A DNA stretch of 64,000 bases from CAZPUI01 sp964415525. GTDB lineage: Bacteria > Acidobacteriota > Holophagae > Holophagales > Holophagaceae. Below are positions 17,101 through 26,351 of this stretch, piece after piece; the stretch's first letter is position 1, and every line of letters begins with the position of its first letter. Below the pieces are notes generated by a model. It made no database searches. It was not told where the DNA came from and saw only the letters and a program-made list of their open reading frames with translations. The translations under genes and the position numbers were made by a program. Location of the stretch: NCBI GenBank assembly GCA_964415525.1, contig CAYQAS010000002.1:14960-78959 (forward strand). The letters are read 5' to 3'.

Positions 17101-17408
17101 GGAAAACCTCCTTGCGGGTTGGAAGAGCGGGAAGAGATCGCGCCGTGGGCGCGACGATGCGGGCGCAGAAGGCGCCTCAAACCATGCCAGAGCGTTCGCG
17201 CGCGTTGCCTCAGTGCCTCGCCCCGAATCGTGATCAGTCCAAGCAGGAACATCAGGGCATAGATCATGAAGAGCAGCCAGAGAACCTCTGGCCAAGTCCA
17301 GGAGGAGGGCTGTCCGCTCCGCATGCCCCTTGAATGCTCGCCGTGCTGGGTCGCTCCTTGAAGCGAGGACGCGGCAACACCAGCAAGGATGAGGACATTC
17401 GGGGTCAT
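17097..17408 (-). CDS. Small membrane protein upstream of pal
   Basis: The 103-residue protein has a signal-like start (MTPNVLILAGVAASSLQG) and one strong membrane helix (VLWLLFMIYALMFLLGLITI). A basic tail rich in Arg and His follows (RQRARTLWHGLRRLLRPHRR). I do not recognise the family. It overlaps the pal start by ATGA, so the two are co-translated. Confidence 0.6.
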   Translation of the reverse strand: MTPNVLILAGVAASSLQGATQHGEHSRGMRSGQPSSWTWPEVLWLLFMIYALMFLLGLITIRGEALRQRARTLWHGLRRLLRPHRRAHGAISSRSSNPQGGFP

Positions 17409-17463
17409 GGAGATTCGAGGGCTCGGATGCCCCTCCGTCAGGGGCGAGGTCTGCCTCAAAGAT

Positions 17464-17487
17464 GGGGTTGACTATTTTGTTTTGCAA
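17464..17487 (+). promoter_or_regulatory. 24-bp motif shared with the second marR gene
   Basis: GGGGTTGAC, three variable bases, TTTG, A or T, TTTGCAA. Twenty of 24 bases match 26352-26375. TTGAC could be a -35 box. Here the motif ends in an inverted repeat TTTGCA-A-TGCAAA, which is operator-like. It lies 210 bases before the marR start in a 289-bp intergenic region. Confidence 0.5.
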
Positions 17488-17697
17488 TGCAAACTTTTAG
17501 CATCGGAAGTCATTCTCCCCTCCGGGGTTCCCATGTCTATCCACCCACCCTTCCCATCCTTCGGGTCTGCCATGGCGGCAGTCGGAGGCAATGCGGCTCG
17601 GCGGGGACGATGGTCCAGCGATCTGCGGGATCACGGGCCGCCGAATGATGCAGGGATTCCGCGATCGCCCTAGGCTGGAGAAGTCCCCGAGGATGTC

Positions 17698-18180
17698 ATG
17701 CCACAACGCGCCAAGTCGCAGAACCAACTGATCCAGGAATGCATGCAGAGCCTTCGCCGCATTGTGAAGGCGCTGGAGGAGTATTCCCGGTCGGTGGAGC
17801 GCCGATTCGATCTCACGGGACCGCAGCTCTGGGCGCTCTGGGAGATGGGACGCGGTGGCCCCCTGGCCCTCAAGGACCTGGCGGCCCGCATGCACCTCGA
17901 ATCCAGCACGGTCGTGGGTGTGGTGGATCGCCTCGTGACCAAGGGTCTCGTGGTGAGGAACCCTGACCCCAAGGACCGACGCCGGATTTCGCTGGAACCG
18001 ACGGACAAGGGAAGGGAGATCCTAGACGCCGCCCCTCACCCCGCACAGGGGCACCTGCTGGCTGGACTCGAATCCATGGACCGCGATCGCGTGCTGGTGC
18101 TCCACGAATCCCTGCGGACGCTGGAAACGGTGCTCCAGGCCGAGCACCTGGAAGCCCCGTTTTTTTTCTCCGAGAAGTAG
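17698..18180 (+). CDS. MarR-family regulator, first copy
   Basis: The 160-residue winged-helix protein has LTGPQLWALWEMG, the recognition region LAARMHLESSTVVGVVDRL, and the wing DPKDRRRISLEPT. It is a close paralogue of the protein at 26391, with the same odd C-terminus (PFFFSE). Both genes precede a structured leader and an osmoadaptation operon, so they are likely its regulators. GAGG lies 5 bases before the ATG. The ligand is unknown. Confidence 0.88.
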   Translation: MPQRAKSQNQLIQECMQSLRRIVKALEEYSRSVERRFDLTGPQLWALWEMGRGGPLALKDLAARMHLESSTVVGVVDRLVTKGLVVRNPDPKDRRRISLEPTDKGREILDAAPHPAQGHLLAGLESMDRDRVLVLHESLRTLETVLQAEHLEAPFFFSEK

Positions 18181-18241
18181 CGAGCTAGAACCGTACTGCC
18201 TGTGGTGGATCGACGGTCATCCGTTCTGATCCCTGGAACCA

Positions 18242-18314
18242 AACAAGGGTGCGACCGACGGTCGCAGGTCTCGTGAAGGTCGGGCCGCCTTCCTCCGTGG
18301 CGATGGAACTCGCC
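18242..18314 (+). promoter_or_regulatory. Structured leader A, candidate sodium/osmotic riboswitch
   Basis: CAAGGGT, then stem P1 (GCGACC, loop GAC, GGTCGC; 18251-18265), AGGTCTCGT, stem P2 (GAAGG / CCTTC; 18275-18292) with loop TCGGGCCG, then hairpin P3 (GGCGA / TCGCC; 18299-18314) directly before the Shine-Dalgarno sequence. Leaders B (26917-26991) and C (43796-43869) keep the single-stranded parts while all stems change with compensation. This is evidence for a conserved RNA. P3 is placed to control translation. Confidence 0.75.
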
Positions 18315-18327
18315 GGAGGGAGGGGTC

Positions 18328-18885
18328 ATGTCCGTACGAGCCCATCTGCTGTTGGATTGGGACCATTTCATTCACCCGGCCCACAATCCATCCGGGGTGC
18401 GAGTCTCCTTGGCCCACTGGCGGCAGCGCCATCCCAGGGTGCACCTCACGCTCATCACGTCCCAGCCCACTCCCCCGATTGAGGAGCGGCAGGCTGCGAT
18501 CGCGGATTCCTGGATCTGCGGATCCGGTGCGTCGATCTTCCTGAAAACCCATGAGGGAAGCCTCCAGATCGACGCGAACCACCAGGAGGTCATGGAGGCG
18601 TTCCCGAGCCAGGCTGACTCTGCCTCCCCTTTGGACGAACTCCTGGCCATGGACGTGGTCTACCTGTCCACCCAGGACCTCACGCCCAGGCCCCGCCTGA
18701 TCGCGGCTCCTCCGGACCGCTTTCCCTCCCTGCGCTCGATTTCCGACTACAGCGTGGCCTGGCCGTCCGGCAGTGTCCCCCGACTCCTCAGGGGGCTCGA
18801 TGTCGCGCTGGCGGCCCTGGATCCTCATGTTCGGGGCGTCGTGAAGGGAATCTCTGAACCGATGTTCGTCATGGGGGGAGGCTGA
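18328..18885 (+). CDS. HAD-like protein, sucrose-phosphatase type, divergent
   Basis: This is a 185-residue first gene of the glucosylglycerate operon, with a very strong ribosome site (GGAGGGAGGGG). Its start, LLLDWDHF, keeps the D-x-D of HAD motif I. Next come LTLITSQPTPPIEERQ and a GSGASIF segment, as in the cap-containing HAD-IIB group. The later Lys and Asp motifs are not obvious, so activity is doubtful. Similar proteins lie at 18887 and 43130. I infer a role tied to osmolyte metabolism or sensing. Confidence 0.55.
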   Translation: MSVRAHLLLDWDHFIHPAHNPSGVRVSLAHWRQRHPRVHLTLITSQPTPPIEERQAAIADSWICGSGASIFLKTHEGSLQIDANHQEVMEAFPSQADSASPLDELLAMDVVYLSTQDLTPRPRLIAAPPDRFPSLRSISDYSVAWPSGSVPRLLRGLDVALAALDPHVRGVVKGISEPMFVMGGG

Positions 18886-18886
18886 C

Positions 18887-19633
18887 ATGGCCAACACCCT
18901 CCATGGGGTCATCCCCCTCGCCGCCCTTCATCCCCAATCGGCTTGCGAGAAGCTCAACGTCTTCCTCGAAGCCCACCCGGAAGTGACGATGACGTTGACC
19001 CACCGGGGATCTCTGGCAGACCTGCACGGTCAACTGGAGCGGACGCCATCGCTCCGGATCGCCCATGCCATCTGCGAAGCAGGCACCGCGCTCTTCCACC
19101 TCAACGGCACCGAAGGCTGGCAGGAGGACCAGAGGTATCGCGCCTGGGCGGAATCGTTCTGGAAGCCTCGGGACCTCGAACGGTTCGTGGAGTGGGGCAT
19201 TCCCAAAGGAATGCAGCGGATGCTGGGCGGTTATTCCTCCCGTCACCTGGTGCTGGAAGTCCTCCCGGAGCACGAACCGGAGGCGATGCGAGCCGCGCTC
19301 CAGCAGAACCTCGAGCGGGAGTGGCTGAAGGCGGATGTCTGGAACGACGGCGTCTTCGTGGAAGTGGTACCACCCGGGGTGAACCGGGGATCCGCCCTGG
19401 CCTTCCTGCGTCAACAGGCTCCCTCCTTCACTTCCCTGATGGCCTGGGCCAGTTCCCCCACCGATCTCGAACTTCTGCGGGAAGCAACCTACCCCGTCCT
19501 GCTGGAGGGATGCGGGCTTGATTTCGAAACTCCCGGGGTCCCACGGGATCGCACGTCCATGGCCTCTCAGCCGGGCGCCTTCGGGGTGCTGGAGTCCCTC
19601 CTGCGCTGGGCATTCCATCAGGGCCTCCCGTAG
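18887..19633 (+). CDS. HAD-IIB (sucrose-phosphatase-like) protein, motif I missing
   Basis: The 248-residue protein looks like the C-terminal two thirds of a sucrose-phosphatase-type HAD enzyme: ICEAGTALFHLNG, HLVLEVLPEHEPEA, VFVEVVPPGVNRGSALAFL, and SSPTDLELLREA. The D-x-D start is absent. The usual Lys is Arg in NRGSAL, and the metal-binding Asp pair is replaced by SPTD. It begins 1 base after its neighbour's stop. The two short proteins might form one split or regulatory unit. Confidence 0.55.
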   Translation: MANTLHGVIPLAALHPQSACEKLNVFLEAHPEVTMTLTHRGSLADLHGQLERTPSLRIAHAICEAGTALFHLNGTEGWQEDQRYRAWAESFWKPRDLERFVEWGIPKGMQRMLGGYSSRHLVLEVLPEHEPEAMRAALQQNLEREWLKADVWNDGVFVEVVPPGVNRGSALAFLRQQAPSFTSLMAWASSPTDLELLREATYPVLLEGCGLDFETPGVPRDRTSMASQPGAFGVLESLLRWAFHQGLP

Positions 19634-19686
19634 TTGCCGGATCCATCGCCCTTCGCCTCTTTTCTTTCCATGCCAAGGAGCACCCC

Positions 19687-20907
19687 ATGTCCGACTTCTA
19701 CCAGACCGGCGTCGTCGCCACCCTTCACCGTCTCGTCGAGGATGGTCACGAACGGCTTGAGCGTGAGCTCACCGCCTTCGCGGATCAGTCCCCCATCGCC
19801 CTGGTCCTGCCAGCCCTTTACAGCGAGTTCGAGGGCCCCGCGCTTCCGAGGATTCTCGAACACCTTCGGGAGGTCCCCTACCTTCGCCAAATCGTCATCG
19901 CCCTGGCTGCGGCGGATGAAGCGCAGTACCGCCAGGCCCGGAAGATGGCGAGCATCCTTCCGCAGGACGTCACTTTCATCTGGAACAGCGGCCCCCGCAT
20001 CCAGGCGCTCTACCGCAAGCTTCAGGAGCACAACCTGCCCATCGGGAACGACGGCAAGGGACGTTCCTGCTGGCTGGCCTACGGATTCGTGCTGGCGGAC
20101 CAGAAGAGCGAGGTCATCGCACTCCACGACTGCGACATCCTCTCCTTCGACCGGGAACTGCTGGCGCGACTCTGCTACCCGGTGGCGAACCCCAACATCA
20201 ATTTCGAGTTCTGCAAGGGCTACTACGCCCGCGTCACGGACCGCATGCACGGCCGCGCCACGCGGCTCCTGGTGACGCCCCTCATCCGTTCCCTCGAGAA
20301 AATCGTTGGACCCGTCCCGTTGCTGACCTTCCTGGACAGCTTCCGCTATCCCCTGGCGGGGGAGTTCTGCATGAAGGCCGATCTGGCGCGGGTGAACCGG
20401 ATCCCCGGCGACTGGGGCCTGGAGGTGGGTGTGTTGGCGGAAGTCCACCGCAACTGCTCGGTCAAGCGCGTGTGCCAATCGGAGCTGGCGGCGACCTACG
20501 AGCACAAGCACCAGATCCTCTCCGCGGAGGACGCGAGCAAGGGACTGATGAAGATGGCCGTCGACATCTGCAAGACGCTGTTCCGAAACCTGTCTGCCGA
20601 AGGTGTGGTGCTCGATACCGGCGTCTTCCGAACCCTCCAGTCCACCTACATCCGCATTGCCGAGGACACGATCACGCGCTACCACGCGGACGCCCTCATC
20701 GATGGCCTCCATTTCGACCGCCACGGGGAGGAGGTGGCCGTGGAGGCCTTCGCCAGGGCGCTCCGTATGGCGAGCGAGGCCTACCGAGAGGATCCCCTGG
20801 GGCAGCCCCTGATCCCCAACTGGAACCGCATCACGGCGGCCATCCCGAGCTTCCTGGACGAGCTCCGGGCCGAAGTGCTGGCTGACAATGCGGAGGCGAT
20901 GTCATGA
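19687..20907 (+). CDS. gpgS: Glucosyl-3-phosphoglycerate synthase
   Basis: GpgS (GT81) joins glucose from a nucleotide sugar to D-3-phosphoglycerate, giving glucosyl-3-phosphoglycerate, the precursor of the compatible solute glucosylglycerate. The 406-residue length fits. Motifs: ALVLPALYSEFEG, the metal-binding D-x-D in ALHDCDIL, PLAGEFCMKADL and PGDWGLEVGVLAE. It overlaps the next gene, the matching phosphatase, by ATGA, so the pathway is complete in this operon. Confidence 0.92.
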   Translation: MSDFYQTGVVATLHRLVEDGHERLERELTAFADQSPIALVLPALYSEFEGPALPRILEHLREVPYLRQIVIALAAADEAQYRQARKMASILPQDVTFIWNSGPRIQALYRKLQEHNLPIGNDGKGRSCWLAYGFVLADQKSEVIALHDCDILSFDRELLARLCYPVANPNINFEFCKGYYARVTDRMHGRATRLLVTPLIRSLEKIVGPVPLLTFLDSFRYPLAGEFCMKADLARVNRIPGDWGLEVGVLAEVHRNCSVKRVCQSELAATYEHKHQILSAEDASKGLMKMAVDICKTLFRNLSAEGVVLDTGVFRTLQSTYIRIAEDTITRYHADALIDGLHFDRHGEEVAVEAFARALRMASEAYREDPLGQPLIPNWNRITAAIPSFLDELRAEVLADNAEAMS

Positions 20908-21746
20908 CCCCTAATTCCCAACCCGGAAGGGTTCTCTTCACCGACCTGGATGGCACGCTACTGGACGAACAGACCTACAGCTTCGAAGCGGCCCTGCCGG
21001 CCCTCAGGGCCATCCAGGCCGCGGAGATCTCCCTCGTGCTCTGCACGAGCAAGACCTTCGCAGAAGTGCTGCCCATCGAGGCCGAGCTGAAGCTGGGGGC
21101 CCCCATCATCGTCGAGAACGGTGGGGGCATCTACTACCTCCCCGGCCAGCTCGAACCCAGCGGTCTGGATGTGCAGGAGATCGGCGCCTGGCGTCGCATT
21201 TCCCTGGGCGTGCCGCACCGCGCCCTGATGGGACTCCTCGGCGTGATCCGCGACCTCACCGGAATCGAACTCCAGGCCTTCTCGCGCATGACGCCAGAGG
21301 AAGTGTCCGAAGCCTGCGGTCTCACGGTGGAGGAAGCCAAACGGGCCCAGGTCCGGGAGTTCGATGAGCCCTTCCGGGTGCTGTCAGATCGCCCGGAGGA
21401 CCTCCCCCAGGTGGTGCGGATGGCAGAGGGGGTCGGTCTTCGCGTCCATGAGGGCGGGCGCTTCCACCACATCACCGGACGCACGGACAAGGGTCAGGCC
21501 GTCCGCAAGGTCTGCCAGTTCCTCCGCAACCGCTGGGAGACCCTCCGCACCGTCGGAGTGGGAGACAGCCCCAACGACCTCCCCATGCTGAGGGAGGTGG
21601 ATCTGCCCGTGGTGGTCATGCGGCACGGCGGATTCCATCACCCCCAGCTCCAGGAGGGCGTACCCCACGCCCTCCTGGCTTCGGGGGTGGGTCCCGTGGG
21701 CTGGAACCAGGCGGTGCTCAGCCTCCTGGAAGACGGGCGGTGGTGA
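20904..21746 (+). CDS. gpgP: Glucosyl-3-phosphoglycerate phosphatase (MpgP-type HAD)
   Basis: This 280-residue HAD-IIB enzyme removes phosphate from GpgS product to give glucosylglycerate. Motif I is FTDLDGTLLD, motif II CTSKTF, motif III has Lys in RTDKGQAVRK, and motif IV is VGVGDSPNDLPML. The family includes mannosyl-3-phosphoglycerate phosphatase. The gpgS neighbour argues for the glucosyl substrate. A degenerate paralogue lies at 27111. Confidence 0.9.
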   Translation: MTPNSQPGRVLFTDLDGTLLDEQTYSFEAALPALRAIQAAEISLVLCTSKTFAEVLPIEAELKLGAPIIVENGGGIYYLPGQLEPSGLDVQEIGAWRRISLGVPHRALMGLLGVIRDLTGIELQAFSRMTPEEVSEACGLTVEEAKRAQVREFDEPFRVLSDRPEDLPQVVRMAEGVGLRVHEGGRFHHITGRTDKGQAVRKVCQFLRNRWETLRTVGVGDSPNDLPMLREVDLPVVVMRHGGFHHPQLQEGVPHALLASGVGPVGWNQAVLSLLEDGRW

Positions 21747-21747
21747 C

Positions 21748-21939
21748 ATGTTCCGGGACTGGAGCTTCTGGAGCGTCCTCTGGCTTGTCGTGAACATCCT
21801 CATCTGGTTGACCGTCCTGGTGGGCGGAAGCTGGGCTGCGCGGGCCATCCTGCGTCAACTCCGCTCGGAGCCAGCGCCTTCCCCTCGGTCTGACAAGCCG
21901 GAGCCCCCCGGGGGGTCGCCGGGTCCCCGCGCGGGCTGA
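21748..21939 (+). CDS. Small single-helix membrane protein
   Basis: The 63-residue protein starts one base after the gpgP stop. It has one hydrophobic helix (VLWLVVNILIWLTVLVGGSW), then a proline-rich basic tail. It resembles the 55-residue protein at 27941 (shared NI..L.GGS in the helix), which also follows a gpgP-like gene. Function unknown. A helper of a transporter or membrane enzyme is possible. Confidence 0.65.
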   Translation: MFRDWSFWSVLWLVVNILIWLTVLVGGSWAARAILRQLRSEPAPSPRSDKPEPPGGSPGPRAG

Positions 21940-21956
21940 ACCCCAAGGAGGCTGCC

Positions 21957-23933
21957 ATGCCCGAAGAAGCTGGGCGCCGCGAGCACCAGCGCTACTGGAA
22001 CCGGAAGACCCTCCACCGGGCACGCCCGGAGTATGGAGGCGAACCCTTCCGGTTTTCGAAGGAGGACCGCCGCAGGATCTGGCGGCGCCTCAGTTTCCTC
22101 TACGGCACCGTGGAAGCCGAGCGGTGGCTCCCGGAAGTGGAGCGCCTCTGCCAGGTCCACCATGCCCACAAGCCGGAGGCGATGCTGCTCCAGGAGCTGG
22201 ACCTGGACCCCCTGGAGCGATTCACGGAGGAAGACGTCATCCTCATCACGTACGGGGATCTCCTCCACGGTCCGGACCGAAGCCCTCTCACCACCCTCTC
22301 CAAGTTCTGTGGGCAGGAACTGGAGGGGTGCATCAACACGCTCCACATCCTGCCCTTCTTCCCCTTCAGCTCCGACCGCGGTTTCGCTGTGATCGACTTC
22401 GACAGCGTGGATCCGCGGCTGGGAACCTGGGCCGACATCGAAGATCTGGAACGGCGCTACCGCCTGATGTTCGATGGCGTGATCAACCACGTCTCCTCCA
22501 GAAGCCGCTGGTTCCAGGAGTTCCTCAACGGTCACCCCCACTACCGCGGCTACTTCGTGAGCTTCCAGGATCCGGAGGACATGGATCCCAAGGACCGGAA
22601 CCTGATCTTCCGTCCGCGAACCAGCGATGTGCTGACGCGCTTCGAGACCATTCAGGGACCTCGGTTCGTGTGGACGACCTTCTCCGGGGACCAAGTGGAC
22701 CTCAACTACCGGAATCCCGAAGTCCTGGTCCGCGTGCTGGACGTGCTCCTGGGCTATGTCCGGCGCGGAGCGGACCTGCTTCGGCTGGACGCCGTGACCT
22801 ACCTCTGGCGGCGCGCGGGTACTAGCTGCATCCACCTCCCAGAGACCCACGCCACGGTGAAGTTGATCCGCGATGTGCTGTCGGCGGTGGCGCCCCAGGT
22901 GGCCCTGGTGACCGAGACCAATGTCCCTCACGCCGAAAACATCGCCTACTTTGGGGATGGCACGGACGAAGCACACCTCGTCTACAACTTCGCGCTCCCG
23001 CCCCTTCTCCTGCACACGTTCTACTCCGGGGATGCGACCCGCTTCACCGCCTGGGTCCGAACCCTGGATCCCCCTTCGGACACCACCGGCTTTCTGAACT
23101 TCCTGGATTCCCATGACGGCATGGGACTGCTGGCGGTGCGCGGCCTGCTCTCTGACGAGGAGGTCCAGACCCTGGTCGCAAAAGCCCAGGCACACGGAGG
23201 GTTGATCAGCCACCGCGACGAGGGCGGCGGAATTGTTTCGCCCTACGAGATCAACATCACCTGGTTCAGCGCCCTGAACGCCGAGGAAGCCGGCGAATTC
23301 CTGGATCTCCAGGTCGAACGGTTTCTCGCGTCCCGCGCCATCGCCATGGCCCTGCGCGGTGTCCCAGGCATCTACCTCCACAGCCTCTTCGGAACCCGCA
23401 ACGACCGGGAGGCGGTGATGCGGTCAGGCATCAACCGAGACATCAACCGGCGCACCGTGGATCTCGACGCCCTGCGTGCCGCCATGGCCGATCCAGAAAC
23501 CTCCATCGCCCGGATCCTAGATGGCGTGAAGCACCTGCTCCGGGTGCGCACACAGGAGCGCGCCTTCCATCCGAGAGGTTCCCAGAAGGTGCTGGATCTG
23601 CCGCCCTGGGTCGTCGGCATCGAACGCCGATCCCCCGAGGGCGACCGCCAGGTGCTGACCCTGACGAACGTCTCGCCCGAAGGCCGCCGACTCACGCTGC
23701 CCCGATCCGAACTGCCCAGCGAAGCATCCTGGTGGATCGACGTGCTCACGGGAAACGCCTATCAGGCCTCATCCCGGACCCTAGACCTGCGCCTGCCACC
23801 CTATGGCCGGTTGTGGCTGATACCTGAATCCCAAGCCCTCGGAGATCTCACCAGACCCAGCGCGGAGTATGGAGTGGGCCTGATCCCTCCCAGAGGGGAT
23901 GGAGCCGTTGGGACTCCGGCTGGAACATCGTGA
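21957..23933 (+). CDS. GH13_18 phosphorylase, probably glucosylglycerate phosphorylase
   Basis: This 658-residue enzyme belongs to the sucrose phosphorylase group. Residues: nucleophile Asp in LRLDAVTYLWRR, acid/base Glu in LVTETNVPH, transition-state Asp in NFLDSHDG, and the opening LITYGDLL. These enzymes phosphorolyse sucrose, glucosylglycerate or related sugars to glucose 1-phosphate. The operon with gpgS and gpgP makes glucosylglycerate the best guess and implies reuse of the osmolyte when stress ends. AAGGAGG precedes the ATG. Its 3' end overlaps the convergent TolB-like gene by 86 bases. Confidence 0.85.
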   Translation: MPEEAGRREHQRYWNRKTLHRARPEYGGEPFRFSKEDRRRIWRRLSFLYGTVEAERWLPEVERLCQVHHAHKPEAMLLQELDLDPLERFTEEDVILITYGDLLHGPDRSPLTTLSKFCGQELEGCINTLHILPFFPFSSDRGFAVIDFDSVDPRLGTWADIEDLERRYRLMFDGVINHVSSRSRWFQEFLNGHPHYRGYFVSFQDPEDMDPKDRNLIFRPRTSDVLTRFETIQGPRFVWTTFSGDQVDLNYRNPEVLVRVLDVLLGYVRRGADLLRLDAVTYLWRRAGTSCIHLPETHATVKLIRDVLSAVAPQVALVTETNVPHAENIAYFGDGTDEAHLVYNFALPPLLLHTFYSGDATRFTAWVRTLDPPSDTTGFLNFLDSHDGMGLLAVRGLLSDEEVQTLVAKAQAHGGLISHRDEGGGIVSPYEINITWFSALNAEEAGEFLDLQVERFLASRAIAMALRGVPGIYLHSLFGTRNDREAVMRSGINRDINRRTVDLDALRAAMADPETSIARILDGVKHLLRVRTQERAFHPRGSQKVLDLPPWVVGIERRSPEGDRQVLTLTNVSPEGRRLTLPRSELPSEASWWIDVLTGNAYQASSRTLDLRLPPYGRLWLIPESQALGDLTRPSAEYGVGLIPPRGDGAVGTPAGTS

Positions 23934-25038
23934 GACGACCGCCGTCCCGGCTGAGCACCATCCAATCTTGGGTGGGGCACCAACGTGGGCTGTGGAAGGG
24001 ATTAGGATCCGAGAGAAGCACCTGCAAACGGTTGGTTTTAAGCTCCCAAGCCATCAGCTCGTTCGGATCGGGACTCCCCCCCGAGGCAAACACGATCTGC
24101 TTGCCATCGGGACTCCAGGAGGGATCCCGCGGTCGGGTTGCATCCTGGGTGATCGGCGTGACGTCTGCTCCATGCAGAGAGAGCACCACCAATCGTTCAG
24201 GGCGATCCGACGCCCCATGGACGAAGACGAGCCGCTCCCCGTCCGGACTCCAGGATGGCGAGGCCGTGTAGAGCGCATGGCGGGACAAGAGGCGGGTTTC
24301 TCCCGTCTCCCAGTCCAGGAGCCGAATGCCCTGGAGTCCTCGCTGGTCACACGCCACAAAGGCCAGCGTCCGCCCGTCCGGAGAAAGGGCCGGCGACGCA
24401 ATCACTCCCGTCCCCTTGGGTGGGGCGTAGAGCAGTCGGGATGTCCGCGTCTTCAAGTCCATGCCCCAGAGCTGCGGCGGACCGCTCACATAGGTGATAT
24501 AGGCCAGGCGGCCCTTCCTCACAGCCGTGGGGGAGTGGGTCCGGCTGCCATGGTGGGTGAGCTTCTCCGGGACCGCACCACCCGGAGACGCCAGCACCAG
24601 CTCGGAGACGCCCTGGGAGCATTCCAGGACCGCCACAAGGGGACGGGATCCCAGAGACCTTTTGCCGGTGAGGGCCTTTGACACGTCATCCAAGAGGCGC
24701 GTCATCACCCGCTCGAACTGGGCCTCGGACACTGCGTACACACGTCGGAACAGGGGGGATCCTGCTCGCATCAACTGCGCATGGACGTGCAGCAGGGATC
24801 CGACACGCTGCACGCGGGTGGCCAGCGTTGTGCTCGCAGCCTCGTGCTGCTCTAGGCCGGTCCAAGGAGTCAGGTTGGTCCGCAGGAACCCAAGCAGACG
24901 CTGCCCCAGCCCGGAGGACGCCTCTCCTTCGGGAGGGAGGAGCCTGAGCGACTGGACGGATCCCGACGCCGGCTTCGGCGTCGCCGAAGGAGCCGCCAGA
25001 AGGGCCGCTGAGAGGAAGGGGGCCGTCAAGCGCCGCAT
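23848..25038 (-). CDS. Exported TolB-like WD40 (PD40) repeat protein
   Basis: The 396-residue protein has a signal peptide (MRRLTAPFLSAALLAAPSA) and a mixed N-terminal domain to about residue 150. Beta-propeller repeats follow, of TolB type: SPALSPDGRTLAFVA, PSWSPDGERLVFVHG, PSWSPDGKQIVFAS. TolB-like propellers work in the periplasm. No tolA/Q/R is present, so this is not the classical TolB. Its ATG overlaps the clcA stop (TGATG). Confidence 0.8.
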   Translation of the reverse strand: MRRLTAPFLSAALLAAPSATPKPASGSVQSLRLLPPEGEASSGLGQRLLGFLRTNLTPWTGLEQHEAASTTLATRVQRVGSLLHVHAQLMRAGSPLFRRVYAVSEAQFERVMTRLLDDVSKALTGKRSLGSRPLVAVLECSQGVSELVLASPGGAVPEKLTHHGSRTHSPTAVRKGRLAYITYVSGPPQLWGMDLKTRTSRLLYAPPKGTGVIASPALSPDGRTLAFVACDQRGLQGIRLLDWETGETRLLSRHALYTASPSWSPDGERLVFVHGASDRPERLVVLSLHGADVTPITQDATRPRDPSWSPDGKQIVFASGGSPDPNELMAWELKTNRLQVLLSDPNPFHSPRWCPTQDWMVLSRDGGRLTMFQPESQRLHPLWEGSGPLHTPRWVW

Positions 25039-26318
25039 CAGGGGCGCTCTCGGGAGACCAGGAATGCGAGGGTGGTGCCCACCAAGGCCGGGACCACCAG
25101 CGAGGCCTGCGCCGTGGTTTCCGCGAGGAACACCACGGGCACCAGGAGGGTGTGGTGGGTGGCTCCACCAAAGGAGGCCGCGCCGACCAACAGGAGGTAG
25201 CCGGGGTTCGGCACACCGAAGGCCCCCGCCAAGGCAGCCCCGAGACTGGCCCCCATGGCCAGGCTGGGCAGCCAGAGGCCTCCCACACCCCCGCCTGCAA
25301 GGGTCAAGGCCGTGGCCAGCAGCTTCAGGGCGAGGAAGGCCAGGGCCCAAGCGGGTGGCGCGGGGTCATGCAGCAGGTGGGTCAGGAACTCCAGGCCGCC
25401 TCCCTGTGTCACGGCCAGTCCTGGCCAGAAGAAATGGGCCGGCAGACTGAGAAGCACCAGACCGAGACCCGCCAACAGCCCGCGCCAGAGCAGTGGGATC
25501 CGCCGAAGGTACCGTTCTCCCCGCTGACGCACCCACTGGAAGACCGTCGCAGCCAAACCTGCGAGCACGCCCAGTGCCAGAGCCCAACCGATCTCCCGAG
25601 CCCCAAGCAGCGGGAGTGCGGGCATGGGCAGCAAAGGTGCCAGCCCGTTCGCCGAGGCAAAGGCCACGTAGCCCGAGGCTGCGGCCACCAGGCAAGGAAC
25701 CAGCGAGAAGGGGTCGATGCGACCGTGGTATTCCACCGCCATGAGGGCCCCGGAGAGGGGAGCCCGGAATACCGACGCCAACGCCGCGCCAGCCCCGGCT
25801 CGCACCATCACCAAGGGCGGGACCTTCAAACGACGCAGAGGCACCCACAGGGTGGACAGGAAGGACAGGAAGCGATGGGCCTGAAGGCCGACCGCAGCCC
25901 CGAACCACTTGCCCGGTCCTTCCACCCCGACGCTGCCGCCGAACCCGATGGTCAGGGCACAGGCCGCCACTTTGCCGAGCGACACGAGAAAGGGGAACAC
26001 CTGGTACGGGTTCTTCTTCGCGAGGTCCAGGTCCTTGAACAACGAGACTTCTCCGATGCCGGTGACCTGAAGCAGCGCAGTGGCCAGGAAGAGCCCCAAG
26101 GCGGGGAGCAGCATGCCGAGGTGCAGTGCGCCGCCCATCCGCCCCACCCAGGGCTCGAAGGAACCCAACGCCCGAAGGGCGAAAGCCACCAGGAGCCCCA
26201 TCCCCGCCCCCAGCGGAAGGATCACCAACCCCATTCGCCGCGTATGGGCGATGACCCTCAGGCGTCGGATCCGGCCTGGAATCAGGGGGAGGGCATCTTT
26301 CTGAGGCTTGGTAGACAT
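25038..26318 (-). CDS. clcA: ClC-family chloride channel/antiporter
   Basis: The 426-residue protein has about ten membrane helices. The ClC anion-path motif GSVGVEGPGKWFG contains the gating Glu of the G-x-E-G-P signature, and the selectivity segment GGGVGGLWLPSLAMGASLGA lies near residue 350. It would move chloride, probably in exchange for protons, which fits an island for salt stress. The start at 26318 is preferred to the longer frame at 26375. It is divergent from the second marR gene, with 72 bp between. Confidence 0.88.
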   Translation of the reverse strand: MSTKPQKDALPLIPGRIRRLRVIAHTRRMGLVILPLGAGMGLLVAFALRALGSFEPWVGRMGGALHLGMLLPALGLFLATALLQVTGIGEVSLFKDLDLAKKNPYQVFPFLVSLGKVAACALTIGFGGSVGVEGPGKWFGAAVGLQAHRFLSFLSTLWVPLRRLKVPPLVMVRAGAGAALASVFRAPLSGALMAVEYHGRIDPFSLVPCLVAAASGYVAFASANGLAPLLPMPALPLLGAREIGWALALGVLAGLAATVFQWVRQRGERYLRRIPLLWRGLLAGLGLVLLSLPAHFFWPGLAVTQGGGLEFLTHLLHDPAPPAWALAFLALKLLATALTLAGGGVGGLWLPSLAMGASLGAALAGAFGVPNPGYLLLVGAASFGGATHHTLLVPVVFLAETTAQASLVVPALVGTTLAFLVSRERP

Positions 26319-26351
26319 GGCACTCCGGTTTTGTACCCGACCCCACAGATT

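Noticed and set aside
17560..17660. GGGCCGCC-containing segment before the first marR gene as a fourth leader RNA
   Set aside because: It lacks the P1 flanks (GGGTGC, GCAGG) and the TCGGGCCG loop with a closing stem.
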